Shown here: in pieces, positions 27,701 through 35,836 of the stretch | Layout: each line of letters opens with the position of its first letter | How positions within the stretch are numbered: position 1 is the stretch's first letter | Source: Amycolatopsis nalaikhensis | Lineage (GTDB): Bacteria; Actinomycetota; Actinomycetes; Mycobacteriales; Pseudonocardiaceae | DNA length: 64,000 nt | Assembly (NCBI RefSeq): GCF_030264295.1 | Contig: NZ_CP127173.1 | Span: 10,175,501 to 10,239,500, forward strand | Direction of reading: 5' to 3' | The notes under the pieces: generated by a model | Seen by the model: the letters and a program-made list of their open reading frames with translations, nothing else | The model's database searches: none | Told to the model about the DNA's origin: nothing | Position numbers and translations under genes: made by a program

Positions 27701-27891
27701 TCGGCCAGCCGCTGGCGATCGTGGTGATCGGCGGCCTGGTCACCTCGACGCTGCTGACCCTGGTCCTGGTCCCGACGCTCTACACGATGGTCGAGACCAC
27801 CAAGGAACGCTTCCGCACCCGCCGGGAAGCCCGCCGCACCCCGGCGAAGGCCCCGGAGTCGGAGTCCCTGAACCCGGCCCCGACCCCCTGA
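24763..27891 (+). CDS. RND-superfamily efflux transporter (AcrB/HAE1-like)
   Basis: 1042 residues, full AcrB-type length: helix 1 (SLIGLLALVVVGFGAFALPQI), a large extracytoplasmic loop, helices 2-6 with the proton-relay Asp pair in GRVVDDSIVVLENI, a second large loop (about residues 555-850) and helices 7-12 ending in IVVIGGLVTSTLLTLVLVPTLY. No membrane-fusion partner or outer-membrane factor gene is adjacent, as usual for Gram-positive members. Substrate unknown; proton-driven export of lipophilic compounds or lipids is the family role. Convergent with the secreted protein at 27971. Confidence 0.93.
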   Translation: MSVLARLSLRNRSLIGLLALVVVGFGAFALPQIKQQLFPSLQFPQAQIVTAYAGASPDAVDRQVSEPLEGALQGLKGLEDVTSTSSDGVSRVVARFEFGTDIDGAVQQIQQVVNQVRPRLPQNSEPSVSAGSTDDLPVVLVAAGTTGDPQALAPALTDQVAPELRKIDGVRTVTVTGVRQPRVTITLDYAKLAAAGVDPTSVATALQSAGAAVPAGTLTEGGKTLSVQVGGGQTTVDTIRDLYLTPSAAARGRGPVKLGDVADVQSGFAPPTSITRTNGKPSLGLSITMVDNGNAVAISDAVRDKLPDLAKKTGSEMNVVFDQGTPVKDAIHGLTIEGLLGLAFAVVVILLFLLSVRSTLVTAVSIPLSVVVALIALWTGDLSLNLLTLGALTIAIGRVVDDSIVVLENIKRHLAYGEAKQRAVLDGVREVAGAVTSSTLTTVAVFLPIAFVGGFVGELFSPFAVTVTVALLASLLVSLTVVPVLAYWFLKRPTVPADAIEAERAREAAVEKERRSILQRAYLPVIRFATKRRLTVVLLALLIFAGTVGLATRLNTNFLDQSGGTTLNMTQKLPAGTSVEAKEKAATAVEQALAAEPAVETYQVSVGGGGAFGFGGGTSTSISVTVAKDTDLDALSDRLRSKLTSRPELGEIKIGADASGFNSDQVSVTVTAPSEAALKPASDQVVQALRGVSGLTEVSSDLSVGAPRVQVEVDDAAAAARGLSASTIGQIANQAIAGRTVTQLPVDGQRTDIVLRAGTAPVTVDQVKGLPIPGPAGVVRLDEVAKVSTVDGPASVHRTGGDLSTTVTAKNTGDNLSKTTADIKSKLDGLTFTGGAAYSLGGVSQDQEEAFSNLFLALLAAIAIVFLIMVATFRSLIQPLILLVSIPFAATGAIGLLLATGTALGLPALIGMLMLVGIVVTNAIVLIDLINQYRAEGMSVTDAVTEGGRRRLRPILMTAAATVFALVPMALGITGQGGFIGQPLAIVVIGGLVTSTLLTLVLVPTLYTMVETTKERFRTRREARRTPAKAPESESLNPAPTP

Positions 27892-27921
27892 GCTGAAGGG
27901 GACGTTCGTCTCATCTGACGC

Positions 27922-27970
27922 GCTGAAGGGGACTTTCCTCGCATCACATGCGAGGAAAGTCCCCTTCAGC
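27922..27970. terminator. Bidirectional terminator-like hairpin, CTGAAGGGG family
   Basis: A 23-bp perfect stem beginning GCTGAAGGGGACTTTCC and closing GGAAAGTCCCCTTCAGC around a three-base loop, exactly filling the gap before the stop of the convergent gene. A degenerate half copy (CTGAAGGGGACGTTCGTC) precedes it at 27893-27910. The same arm word recurs at 47334-47367. Confidence 0.85.
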
Positions 27971-28807
27971 TCACTGGCGGAAGCGGTAGGTCATCGAGTC
28001 GAACAGGATGCAGATGCTCGGCGACATGACGATCACCCGCAGCGTGCTGTCCCGCTCGTCGAAGTCGATGCCCTCGACCTCGAAGTTGCCGCTGCAGCCG
28101 CTGCGCAACGGCAGCTGCCCCAGCGACGTCACGTGCCCGGTGACGTCCGAGCCGTTCAGCGGCCCGGCTAGGTCGACCTGGAGCAACGGCTTCGTGGTGC
28201 CGAAGAGGCTGCCGTCCGGGTCGTCGGACGCGCAGAGCAGGCGGGTCGCGGTCTGGAAGTCGCAGCCCTGGACGTCGCGGACCGGGTGGTCGAGCCGGAT
28301 CGCCGAGGCGTAGGGCAGGTTCTGGCCCGGGGTGGTGAACACCGTGCCGGGCATCGGGTGGACCAGGAGCCGGTCCATGGTGCCCCACTCCCCCGCTACC
28401 AGCCAGCGCGCGTCGGGCGAGACCGCGGCGAACGAGTTGTTGTTCGCCTCCCACGACTCCAGGTTGTGCTTGTAGTTCGCCCACGAGCCGTCCGGCGCCT
28501 GGACGCGGAAGAGCTTCGCGCCGCGGTCGTCGCGCTGGTAGGGCTCGACGTACCAGCCCTGGGCCGAACCCGGGTCGCCGACGTGGTTCCAGCCCTGCGA
28601 ACTCAGGTCCGCCGGGATGGTGCCGATGCCGGTGTAGCGGATGGTGGTGCCCGAGGGCCGCACGATCGTCGCGAGGCCCTGGCTCTCGTCGAGGGCGCGC
28701 GCGGAGTCGCGGCCGACCTCGGTCCAGCCGGTGACGGCCTGGGCCAGTGCGGGTGAGACGACGGCGAGGAGGGCGGCGAGGGTGAGCACGATCCCGGTTC
28801 TGCGCAT
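27971..28807 (-). CDS. Secreted hypothetical protein
   Basis: 278 residues with a signal peptide (MRRTGIVLTLAALLAVVSPALAQA). The mature part has short beta-rich segments such as FAAVSPDARWLVAGEW and TRLLCASDDPDGSLFG, suggestive of propeller-like repeats, and two Cys near the end (RSGCSGNFEVEGIDF, SPSICILFDS). No catalytic motif or named family recognised. Monocistronic by position, ending at the hairpin shared with the RND gene. Confidence 0.75.
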   Translation of the reverse strand: MRRTGIVLTLAALLAVVSPALAQAVTGWTEVGRDSARALDESQGLATIVRPSGTTIRYTGIGTIPADLSSQGWNHVGDPGSAQGWYVEPYQRDDRGAKLFRVQAPDGSWANYKHNLESWEANNNSFAAVSPDARWLVAGEWGTMDRLLVHPMPGTVFTTPGQNLPYASAIRLDHPVRDVQGCDFQTATRLLCASDDPDGSLFGTTKPLLQVDLAGPLNGSDVTGHVTSLGQLPLRSGCSGNFEVEGIDFDERDSTLRVIVMSPSICILFDSMTYRFRQ

Positions 28808-28934
28808 GTGCGACTCCGGTGGGTGAGGGGACCTGGCCAGGAGGATTTACCAGGACTCCCGCACCCGGCACACCCGCCGAATGAAGGTTTTTCACATTTG
28901 TTCGACGACTTGTCCGCTTCCGGACAGCGGGAAA

Positions 28935-28958
28935 CCCCGGCGGGCGCACCCGCCGGGG
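28935..28958 (-). terminator. Terminator-like stem after the DUF3039 gene
   Basis: CCCCGGCGGG and CCCGCCGGGG with a four-base loop, 12 bp beyond the DUF3039 stop on the minus strand; no T-run. Confidence 0.65.
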
Positions 28959-28970
28959 GTCAGGCCGGGA

Positions 28971-29213
28971 TCACTCCCCGGGGCGCAGCCCGTCGAAGAT
29001 CTCCTTGCAGGCCGGGCAGACCGGCGACCCGGGCTTCGGCGACTTCGTCACCGGGAAGACCTCGCCGCAGAGCGCCACCACGTGAGTGCCCATGACCGCG
29101 CTCTCGGCGATCTTGTTCTTCTTCACGTAGTGGAACATCTTCGGGGTGTCGTCGTCGGTGGTGTCCGTGCCCTCGGGCGTGGTCTCCGGCTTCGTCAGCG
29201 TCTCGGTGCTCAC
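28971..29213 (-). CDS. DUF3039 domain protein
   Basis: 80 residues from GTG 29213 (an in-frame start at 29471 would read back through the divergent Spo0M gene). The conserved block FHYVKKNKIAESAVMGTHVVALCGEVFPVTK and PVCPACKEIFDGL, with one CxxC and a lone Cys, matches the small actinobacterial DUF3039 family of unknown function. Divergent from spo0M with 67 bp between starts. Confidence 0.88.
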   Translation of the reverse strand: MSTETLTKPETTPEGTDTTDDDTPKMFHYVKKNKIAESAVMGTHVVALCGEVFPVTKSPKPGSPVCPACKEIFDGLRPGE

Positions 29214-29280
29214 CCGTCCATTGTGCCCGAGTCCCGCCGAACCTCGAACGAAAGCCCCTCGACCTGGCAGGATCCCCGGC

Positions 29281-30069
29281 ATGTTCCAGAAGGTGCTCGC
29301 GACTTTCGGTTCCGGCGGCGCGCGGATCGACGCCCGGCTGCTCGACCGGACCGCCGCCCCCGGCCGTCCCCTGCACGGCGAGGTGCTGCTGGCCGGCGGC
29401 GAGGTCGACCAGGAGATCAAGGGCCTCGCCGTGACGCTGCTGGCCCGCGTCCAGGTGCCCGGCGCGGACAAGACCGAGGACCTGCCGTTCGGGACGCGGC
29501 AGCTGGTCGGGCGCGAGACGATCCGCGCGGGTCAGCAGGTGCGGGTGCCGTTCGAGCTACCCCTGCCCTGGGAGACGCCGGTGACCAGCGTCTACGCCAA
29601 GCCGCTCACCGGCATGGCGGTCGGCGTGCGGGCCGAGCTGGACCTGGCCGCGGCGGTGTCCGACCCGTTCGACGCCGACGCGGTGGCGATCGAGCCGATC
29701 CCGGCGCAGAAGCGCGTCCTCGACGCACTGAGCCGGATCGGCTTCACCTTCCGCGAGGCGATCCTCGAACAGGGCCGGATCGACGGCGCCCCGCAGCAGC
29801 TGCCGTTCTTCCAGGAGATCCGCTTCGCGCCTTCGCCGCGGTTCGCGCCGGTCTTCTCCCAGCTCGCGGTGACGTTCCTGGCGTCGCCGGAGCGCACGGA
29901 CGTCGTGCTCGAGGTGACCAAGCGGGTCCGGGTGTCGAAGACCGGCGGCTTCGGCGGCCGCGGCCAGGACTTCCTCGGGATGTTCACGATGAAGCCGGAC
30001 GTCGACTGGGAGAAGCAGCTCGAGGACTGGCTCGACCAGGTGGCCCGGCCGCGCGGCATCTTCGACTGA
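29281..30069 (+). CDS. Sporulation-control protein Spo0M family
   Basis: 262 residues, start ATG 29281. Arrestin-like beta-sandwich pair: MFQKVLATFGSGGARIDARL and GRPLHGEVLLAGGEVDQEIKGLAVTLLARV are typical of Spo0M. C-terminal part ends FTMKPDVDWEKQLEDWLDQV. In Bacillus the protein affects sporulation and cell-division control; in non-endospore formers its role is unclear. The neighbours do not help. Confidence 0.9.
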   Translation: MFQKVLATFGSGGARIDARLLDRTAAPGRPLHGEVLLAGGEVDQEIKGLAVTLLARVQVPGADKTEDLPFGTRQLVGRETIRAGQQVRVPFELPLPWETPVTSVYAKPLTGMAVGVRAELDLAAAVSDPFDADAVAIEPIPAQKRVLDALSRIGFTFREAILEQGRIDGAPQQLPFFQEIRFAPSPRFAPVFSQLAVTFLASPERTDVVLEVTKRVRVSKTGGFGGRGQDFLGMFTMKPDVDWEKQLEDWLDQVARPRGIFD

Positions 30070-30128
30070 CCGGAGGCGAGCCGACCCACTGGCGCCGCGG
30101 CCGGGGCGATCACCGATGATGGTCCCTC

Positions 30129-31034
30129 GTGACTACCGCACTCTCGCTGCACGAAGAGGTCGCCTCGGCGCTGCGTGACGGGCACCCCGTCGTCGCGCTG
30201 GAGAGCACCATCCTGTCCCACGGCCTGCCGCCGGGCCGCAACCTCGACGTCGCCCGCCGCCTCGAGCGCGTCGTGCGCGACGGCGGGGCCGTCCCCGCCA
30301 CCATCGCCGTGCTCGACGGGAAGGTCGTCGTCGGGCTCTCGCCCGCCGAGCTGGAGCGGGTCTGCGCGCCGGACGCCGGGCTGGACAAGCTGTCGCTGCG
30401 GGACCTCGGCCCGGCCGTCGGCCTCGGCCGCTCCGGCGCGACGACCGTGGCGAGCACCTCGGCGCTGGCCGCCGCGGCCGGGATCGGGATGTTCGCCACC
30501 GGCGGGCTCGGCGGCGTGCACGTCGGCGCGGCGCAGTCCTGGGACGTCTCGGCCGACCTCGGCGTGCTGGCGAAGGTGCCGACCGTCGTCGTCTGCTCCG
30601 GCGTGAAGTCGGTCCTCGACATCCCGGCCACCCTCGAGGTGCTGGAGACGAACTCGGTGCCGGTGCTCGGCTACCGCACCGACGACTTCCCCGCGTTCTA
30701 CCTCCGCTCGTCGGGGCACGCGGTCGGCTGGCGGGTCGACGACCCGAAGCAGGCCGCGGCCGTGATCGGCGCGCACCGCGCGTACGCGGATTCCGGTGTG
30801 CTGCTGGCGAACCCGATCCCCGAAGCGTCCGAAATGGACAAAGACCTGCACGACCGGCTGCTCGCCGAGGGCCTCGCGCTGGTGGCCGAGCAGGGCGTGC
30901 ACGGCGCCGACGTCACGCCGGTGCTGCTGGAGCACTTCCACACCGCGAGCGACGGCGTGAGCACCGACGCCAACGAAGCGCTGGTGCTCAACAACGCGAA
31001 GCTCGCCGCCGAAGTCGCGGTGGCGCTGGCATGA
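30129..31034 (+). CDS. psuG: Pseudouridine-5'-phosphate glycosidase
   Basis: 301 residues. Cleaves the C-C glycosidic bond of pseudouridine 5'-phosphate to uracil and ribose 5-phosphate. PsuG family motifs: VALESTILSHGLPPGRNLDVA (substrate/metal region), VGLGRSGATTVAST, FATGGLGGVHVGA and PVLGYRTDDFPAFY. GTG start at 30129. The stop overlaps the start of the sugar kinase gene, which supplies its phosphorylated substrate, so the pair forms a complete pseudouridine salvage unit. Confidence 0.95.
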   Translation: MTTALSLHEEVASALRDGHPVVALESTILSHGLPPGRNLDVARRLERVVRDGGAVPATIAVLDGKVVVGLSPAELERVCAPDAGLDKLSLRDLGPAVGLGRSGATTVASTSALAAAAGIGMFATGGLGGVHVGAAQSWDVSADLGVLAKVPTVVVCSGVKSVLDIPATLEVLETNSVPVLGYRTDDFPAFYLRSSGHAVGWRVDDPKQAAAVIGAHRAYADSGVLLANPIPEASEMDKDLHDRLLAEGLALVAEQGVHGADVTPVLLEHFHTASDGVSTDANEALVLNNAKLAAEVAVALA

Positions 31035-31903
31035 CCGGGATCGTGGTGGTCGGCGACGCGGCGCTCGACGTGATCGCCCGGCACGACAAGCCGTTGCCGC
31101 ACGGCGGCGACGCCCGCGCGAAGATCCGGTTCACCGGCGGTGGTTCGGGCGCGAACACGGCGCTGTGGCTGCGGCACCTCGGCGCGGAGACGACGCTGCT
31201 CGCGCGGATCGGCGACGACCCCGGCGGCCGCCTGATCCGCGCCGAGCTGGAGGCGGCGGGCGTGCGCTGCGCGTTCGCCGTCGACCCCGAGGCGCCGACG
31301 TGCTGCGTCGTGGTGATGGTCGACGGCTCCGGCCAGCGCAGCATGCTCGCCGACCGCGGCGCGAACCAGCGCTTCGCCCCCGAGGACGTCACCCCGGAGG
31401 CCCTGGCGGGCGCGAGCCACCTGCACCTGTCCGGGTACGTGCTGCTCGACCCGCCGTCGCGGGAGGCCGGGCTCGCCGCCCTGGCGGCCGCCCGTCAAGC
31501 GGGCCTGACGACGTCGGTCGACCCGCAGGCCGCCGCGCACATCACCGACCCGGCGGCGTTCCTCGCCGACGTCCGCGGCGTCGACCTGCTGATGCCGAAC
31601 ACCGAAGAGCTGGTCGCGCTGACCGGCTCGGCGGACCCGGCGTCGGCCAAGGAGCTGCTCGGCACGGTCGGCGCGGTGGTCGTCACGGCCGGGCTGGACG
31701 GCGCCAGCTGGGTCGACGCCGGTGGCGTGACGAGCGTCCCGGCGGTCGAGGCGGACTGCATCGACTCGACCGGCGCGGGTGACGCGTTCGACGCGGGCGT
31801 GCTCACCGGCTGGCTGGCCGGCGAGTCCACAGTGGACGTCCTGCGGCACGGGACGCGCCTCGGCGCGCTCGCCGTCGGGAAGGTGGGCCCCCAGCCCGGC
31901 TGA
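31031..31903 (+). CDS. psuK: PfkB-family kinase, probable pseudouridine kinase
   Basis: 290 residues. PfkB fold: N-terminal GGSGANTALWLRHLG and C-terminal signature DSTGAGDAFDAGVLTGW with the catalytic Asp. ATGA overlap with psuG indicates it phosphorylates pseudouridine; from sequence alone another nucleoside or ribose-type sugar is possible. A 13-bp stem ends the unit. Confidence 0.88.
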   Translation: MTGIVVVGDAALDVIARHDKPLPHGGDARAKIRFTGGGSGANTALWLRHLGAETTLLARIGDDPGGRLIRAELEAAGVRCAFAVDPEAPTCCVVVMVDGSGQRSMLADRGANQRFAPEDVTPEALAGASHLHLSGYVLLDPPSREAGLAALAAARQAGLTTSVDPQAAAHITDPAAFLADVRGVDLLMPNTEELVALTGSADPASAKELLGTVGAVVVTAGLDGASWVDAGGVTSVPAVEADCIDSTGAGDAFDAGVLTGWLAGESTVDVLRHGTRLGALAVGKVGPQPG

Positions 31904-31944
31904 GACGGCACTTTCACTGAGAAAGATGCGCCTCGGCCCCGCGG

Positions 31945-31975
31945 AAGCGGCACTTTCCCTACGAAAGTGCCGCTT
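31945..31975. terminator. Bidirectional hairpin, GGCACTTTC family
   Basis: AAGCGGCACTTTC and GAAAGTGCCGCTT, 13-bp perfect stem, five-base loop, in the 72-bp gap between convergent psuK and the DUF3099 gene, ending right at the DUF3099 stop. A weaker half copy (CTTTCACTGAGAAAG) sits at 31911-31925. Confidence 0.8.
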
Positions 31976-32290
31976 TCAGCCGTCGATGACGCGGTGGGTG
32001 GTGCCTTCGATCGCCTTCGCCTCGCGCTGGTAGGTCGAGACCTTCTCGGACTTGCGGGGCGGGCGGTCGTTGGCGATCAGCACCGCGATCCACGGCAACG
32101 GCACCGAAATCGCCAGGAAGCCCAGCGCCAGCCACCACACGTGGTAGGTCAGCCCGGCCGCGATCAAGCACGGGATGCGGCAGCACATCATGATCACGTA
32201 CTTGCGCTTGCGTGCCGCGAACTGCTCTTCGTACGACGGGGCCGCCCCGGTGATCAGCACCGGGTCCGAGTCGTTGGCGGGCGTGGTCAC
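31976..32290 (-). CDS. DUF3099 membrane protein
   Basis: 104 residues from GTG 32290, chosen because GGAGGT lies six bases upstream; two earlier in-frame ATGs would include that site. SYEEQFAARKRKYVIMMCCRIPCLI followed by a second helix (WLALGFLAISVPLPWIAVLI) matches DUF3099, a two-helix actinobacterial family. Basic tail. 38 bp after the M20 gene on the same strand, likely co-transcribed. Confidence 0.88.
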   Translation of the reverse strand: MTTPANDSDPVLITGAAPSYEEQFAARKRKYVIMMCCRIPCLIAAGLTYHVWWLALGFLAISVPLPWIAVLIANDRPPRKSEKVSTYQREAKAIEGTTHRVIDG

Positions 32291-32328
32291 TGCACCACCT
32301 CCGCTGTCCATCGTCCCACTCGCGCGGT

Positions 32329-33603
32329 TCATGCGACACCGGGGTGACGCAACCGGCTCAGCGCCGCGACGACGAGGGTCTCGATGCCTGTGCGCAGCGT
32401 CGGGTGCAGGACCGGGGCGAAGCGCGGCGAGTGGTTGGACGGGATGTCGCGCTCGAACCGGCCCTCGGTCATCGCCGTGACGACCGTCTCCGGGTCGAAG
32501 CCGCCGACCAGCCAGAACACCGACGGCACGCCGGCGGCGCGGCCGAATTCGCTGAAGTCTTCGCTGCCCGTGACCAGGGGCGCGGGCAGCACGACGTCGG
32601 CGCCGAACCGCGCGCGGAAGACCTCGGTGAGGGCGTCGTTGGCGGCTTCGTCGTTTTCGGTGATCGGGTAGGAGCCGGACCGCTCGATGTCCGGCGGCCG
32701 CGGCGCCCCCGCCGTCGCGGCCTCGCCGTTGACGATGCGCTCGACCGCGGCCAGCACCCGCTCGCGGACGGCCTGGTCGAAGGACCGGACGTTGACCTCG
32801 AGCACGGCGTCGTCGGCGATCACGTTGCTCGCCGTGCCCACGTGCAGCGAGCCGACCGTGACCACGGCCGAGTCGGTGGCCGCGATCTCCCGCGAGACGA
32901 TCGTCTGCAGCTTGAGCACCACCGACGCGGCCAGCACGGCGGGGTCGACGGTCGTCTCGGGGCGCGAGCCGTGGCCGCCGCGGCCGTGCAGGGTGATCTT
33001 CAGCGTGTCGGTCGCGGCCATGATGACGCCGGGCCGGGTCAGCACCCAGCCCGCCGGGCCGGGCACCAGGTGCTGGCCGAACACGACGTCGGGCTTCCCG
33101 GCGAGGTCGTACAGGCCGTCGGCCACCATCCGGGCCGCGCCGCCCGCGCTCTCCTCCCCCGGCTGGAACACCACCAGCAGCGTGCCGGACCAGGCGTCGC
33201 GGCCGTGGGCCAGCAGCGCGGCGGCGCCGGAAAGCCAGGTGGCGTGCATGTCGTGCCCGCAGGCGTGCATGACCGGGACGTCCTTGCCGTGCTCGTCCGT
33301 GCCGCGGGCGGTGCTGGCGTAGGACAGCCCGGTCTTCTCCTCGACCGGCAGCGCGTCGATGTCGGCCCGCAGCAGCACGGTGGGGCCCTCGCCGTTGCGC
33401 AGCACGCCCAGCACGCCGGTGCCGGCGATGCCGGTGTGCACCTCGTAGCCGTCGTCCTCGAGCCGCCGGGCCAGCTCGCCCGCCGTCCGGGTTTCGGCGA
33501 AGGACAGCTCGGGGTGGCGGTGGAGGTCGATGTACAGCGCTTCGAGCTCGGGCAGCGCCGCGTCGAGCGGGGCGAGGACGCGTTCAAGGGTCACGGGGGC
33601 CAT
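32329..33603 (-). CDS. M20-family amidohydrolase/carboxypeptidase
   Basis: 424 residues from ATG 33603. Metal-dependent hydrolase of N-acyl amino acids or similar amides (hippurate hydrolase/IAA-amino-acid hydrolase group). Metal ligands in LRADIDALP, MHACGHDMHATW and FQPGEESAGGA; dimerisation domain with GRGGHGSRPETTVDP; C-terminal metal ligand in NHSPRFA. Only 19 bp separate it from the divergent methyltransferase gene, so the promoters must overlap or the transcripts are nearly leaderless. Exact substrate unknown. Confidence 0.92.
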   Translation of the reverse strand: MAPVTLERVLAPLDAALPELEALYIDLHRHPELSFAETRTAGELARRLEDDGYEVHTGIAGTGVLGVLRNGEGPTVLLRADIDALPVEEKTGLSYASTARGTDEHGKDVPVMHACGHDMHATWLSGAAALLAHGRDAWSGTLLVVFQPGEESAGGAARMVADGLYDLAGKPDVVFGQHLVPGPAGWVLTRPGVIMAATDTLKITLHGRGGHGSRPETTVDPAVLAASVVLKLQTIVSREIAATDSAVVTVGSLHVGTASNVIADDAVLEVNVRSFDQAVRERVLAAVERIVNGEAATAGAPRPPDIERSGSYPITENDEAANDALTEVFRARFGADVVLPAPLVTGSEDFSEFGRAAGVPSVFWLVGGFDPETVVTAMTEGRFERDIPSNHSPRFAPVLHPTLRTGIETLVVAALSRLRHPGVA

Positions 33604-33622
33604 CGTGGCAGCATTACCCACC

Positions 33623-35125
33623 GTGAGCACGCGAAGTGGATCGCCCGACCTGTCCGACGACGTCTGCGCGCGGCTGCGCGAGGCCTTCCGGCGCGCCGCC
33701 TACGACGCCGACGGCGTGGTGGCCGCCCTCGGTGGCGCGGCGCACGCGGCGCTGGGCCGCGGCGAGCCGGTGCCCGCCGAGCGCGCGAGCCGCGACGCGG
33801 GTGACCTGGGCACGCTGATCCGGCTGTTCCTGCTCGGCGGGACCGAGCCGGAGACCGCGGTCAAGGCGGCCTTCGCGCCCCTTTCGGTCGAGGACGCCGT
33901 CGCCGCGGGGGTGCTCGGCGCGGTCGCCGACGGCTACCGCGCCGCCCTCGACATCCGGCCCCACGGCGACGACGAGGGCTCCTGGTGGGTCGTGTCCGAC
34001 CTCGACGCCGACGTGCTCGGCACCACCGTCCCCGAAGACCACGTGCTCGGCGTCGGCCACGCGTCGCTGTCGCTGATCCGCGCGACCAGCCGCCGCCCGG
34101 TCGGCACCCTGCTCGACCTGGGCACCGGCAACGGCGTCCAGGCGCTGCACGCGACCAGGCACGCACAGCACGTGACCGCGACCGACGTCTCGGCGCGGGC
34201 GCTCGCGCTGGCCGCGGCGACGTTCCGCCTCAACGAGCTGGACGTCGAGCTGGTGCGCGGCGAGTGGTTCGCGCCGGTCGCGCGGCGGAAGTTCGACCAG
34301 GTCGTCTGCAACCCGCCGTTCGTCGTCGGGCCGGCGCGGGTGGACTACACCTACCGCGACTCCGGCCTGGCGGGCGACGACGCGAGCGCGCTGGTCGTGC
34401 GGCAGCTGCCCGGGTTCCTCAACGACGACGGCGTCGGCCAGCTGCTCGCCTCGTGGCTGCACACGGGCAAGGAGGACTGGGCCGACCGGGTGAGCCGCTG
34501 GCTGCCCGCCGAGACGGACGCCTGGTTCGTCCAGCGCGACGTCGCCGACCCGGCGCTGTACGTCGGCACCTGGCTGCGGGACGCGGGCCTCGACCCGCGC
34601 TCGCCCGAGGGCCGGGCGAAGGCGGCGGCGTGGCTCGACTGGTTCGCCGCGAACGACGTCCGGGGCATCGGCTTCGGGTTCGTGACCCTGCGGCGCGCGG
34701 CCGGGCGGACCCCGACCGTGGTGTGCGAGGACCTGCGGCAGGCCTACGACGACCCGCTCGGCCCGGAGGCCGCGGGCTGGCTCGACCGCCTGGAATGGTT
34801 GCGCGCTACGGGCGATTCGTTACTTGATGTCCGTTTTGTGGTGCCCGACACGGTTTTGCTGGAAAGCATCGAAGAACCCGGCGACGAGGGCTGGGAGACG
34901 ACCGTCCGGCGCCTGCACCGCACCGACGGGCCGGGCTGGCAGCACGAGGTCGACGAGCTCGCCGCGCGGCTGCTGGCGGGCTGCCGCGGCGCCCTGCCGC
35001 TGGAGGACCTGATCGAGCTCCTCGCGTTCTCGCAAGGGCTCGACGCTTCGGAGCTGGCCGCCACGGCGCTGCCCGTCGTCCGCGAACTGGTCCGGCACGG
35101 GATGCTCGTCCCGGCGGACCGGTGA
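33623..35125 (+). CDS. SAM-dependent methyltransferase with flanking DUF7059/DUF7782-like regions
   Basis: 500 residues from GTG 33623. A helical N-terminal domain (about residues 1-150) precedes a class I methyltransferase core with motif I LLDLGTGNGVQAL, VTATDVSARAL and the amide-methylation motif NPPF (Asn230), as in HemK/RlmG-type N-methyltransferases. A C-terminal helical/winged region follows. Substrate probably a protein glutamine or rRNA base (inference from NPPF). GTGA overlap couples it to dtd. Confidence 0.88.
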   Translation: MSTRSGSPDLSDDVCARLREAFRRAAYDADGVVAALGGAAHAALGRGEPVPAERASRDAGDLGTLIRLFLLGGTEPETAVKAAFAPLSVEDAVAAGVLGAVADGYRAALDIRPHGDDEGSWWVVSDLDADVLGTTVPEDHVLGVGHASLSLIRATSRRPVGTLLDLGTGNGVQALHATRHAQHVTATDVSARALALAAATFRLNELDVELVRGEWFAPVARRKFDQVVCNPPFVVGPARVDYTYRDSGLAGDDASALVVRQLPGFLNDDGVGQLLASWLHTGKEDWADRVSRWLPAETDAWFVQRDVADPALYVGTWLRDAGLDPRSPEGRAKAAAWLDWFAANDVRGIGFGFVTLRRAAGRTPTVVCEDLRQAYDDPLGPEAAGWLDRLEWLRATGDSLLDVRFVVPDTVLLESIEEPGDEGWETTVRRLHRTDGPGWQHEVDELAARLLAGCRGALPLEDLIELLAFSQGLDASELAATALPVVRELVRHGMLVPADR

Positions 35126-35547
35126 GGGCCGTCGCGGCCCGCGTCACGCGGGCGGACGTCACCGTCGACGGCGCGGTCGTCGGCGCGATCGACGAGCCGG
35201 GTTTGCTTGTGCTGCTGGGGATCCACGCCGACGACGACGCGGCGAAAGCGGTCGCGATGGCGCGCAAGTTGCACGAACTGCGCGTGCTGCGCGACGAGGA
35301 ATCATGCGCCACGGCGAATGCGCCGCTGCTCGTGGTGAGCCAGTTCACGCTCTACGGCGACACGAAGAAAGGGCGCCGGCCGTCGTGGACGCAGGCGGCC
35401 CGGCCGGAGGTCGCCGAGCCGTTGGTGGACGCCGTCGTGGCCGAGCTGCGCGGCCGCGGCGCCACCGTGGCGACCGGACGGTTCGGCGCGATGATGGCGG
35501 TGTCCAGCGTGAACGACGGTCCGTTCACCGTTCTCGTAGAGGTCTAG
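35122..35547 (+). CDS. dtd: D-aminoacyl-tRNA deacylase (DTD)
   Basis: 141 residues. Hydrolyses D-aminoacyl (and glycyl) esters from mischarged tRNA in the cytosol. Family motifs: MRAVAARVTRADVTVDG, SQFTLYGDTKKGRRPS (active-site SQxTLxG) and the cross-subunit GP motif in VNDGPFTV. GTG start overlapping the methyltransferase stop. Confidence 0.95.
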   Translation: MRAVAARVTRADVTVDGAVVGAIDEPGLLVLLGIHADDDAAKAVAMARKLHELRVLRDEESCATANAPLLVVSQFTLYGDTKKGRRPSWTQAARPEVAEPLVDAVVAELRGRGATVATGRFGAMMAVSSVNDGPFTVLVEV

Positions 35548-35836
35548 ACCACACCCCGCCGGTTCACTTCCTGACGCGATTCACACGAGATTCTCAGGTT
35601 TCCCGCCACCCCCGCCGTTCTCAGCAAAAGCTCAGCAATGGTCGAGCAACCGGAGTGCACCGGCGGCCGTCTCCTTTTCAGGCGAGCCGGGAACGTTTTG
35701 GAAACCCGGAGCGTTGTGCCAGATGTCCAGCCAAGCCGGCCGGACCGGCGTACCGGGTTCCACAGGCCCCGGTCGCGGGTACGCACCCGGTGGACCACCG
35801 CAGCAGCACGTTCAGCCCTTGACCGGGGAGGCAGGA

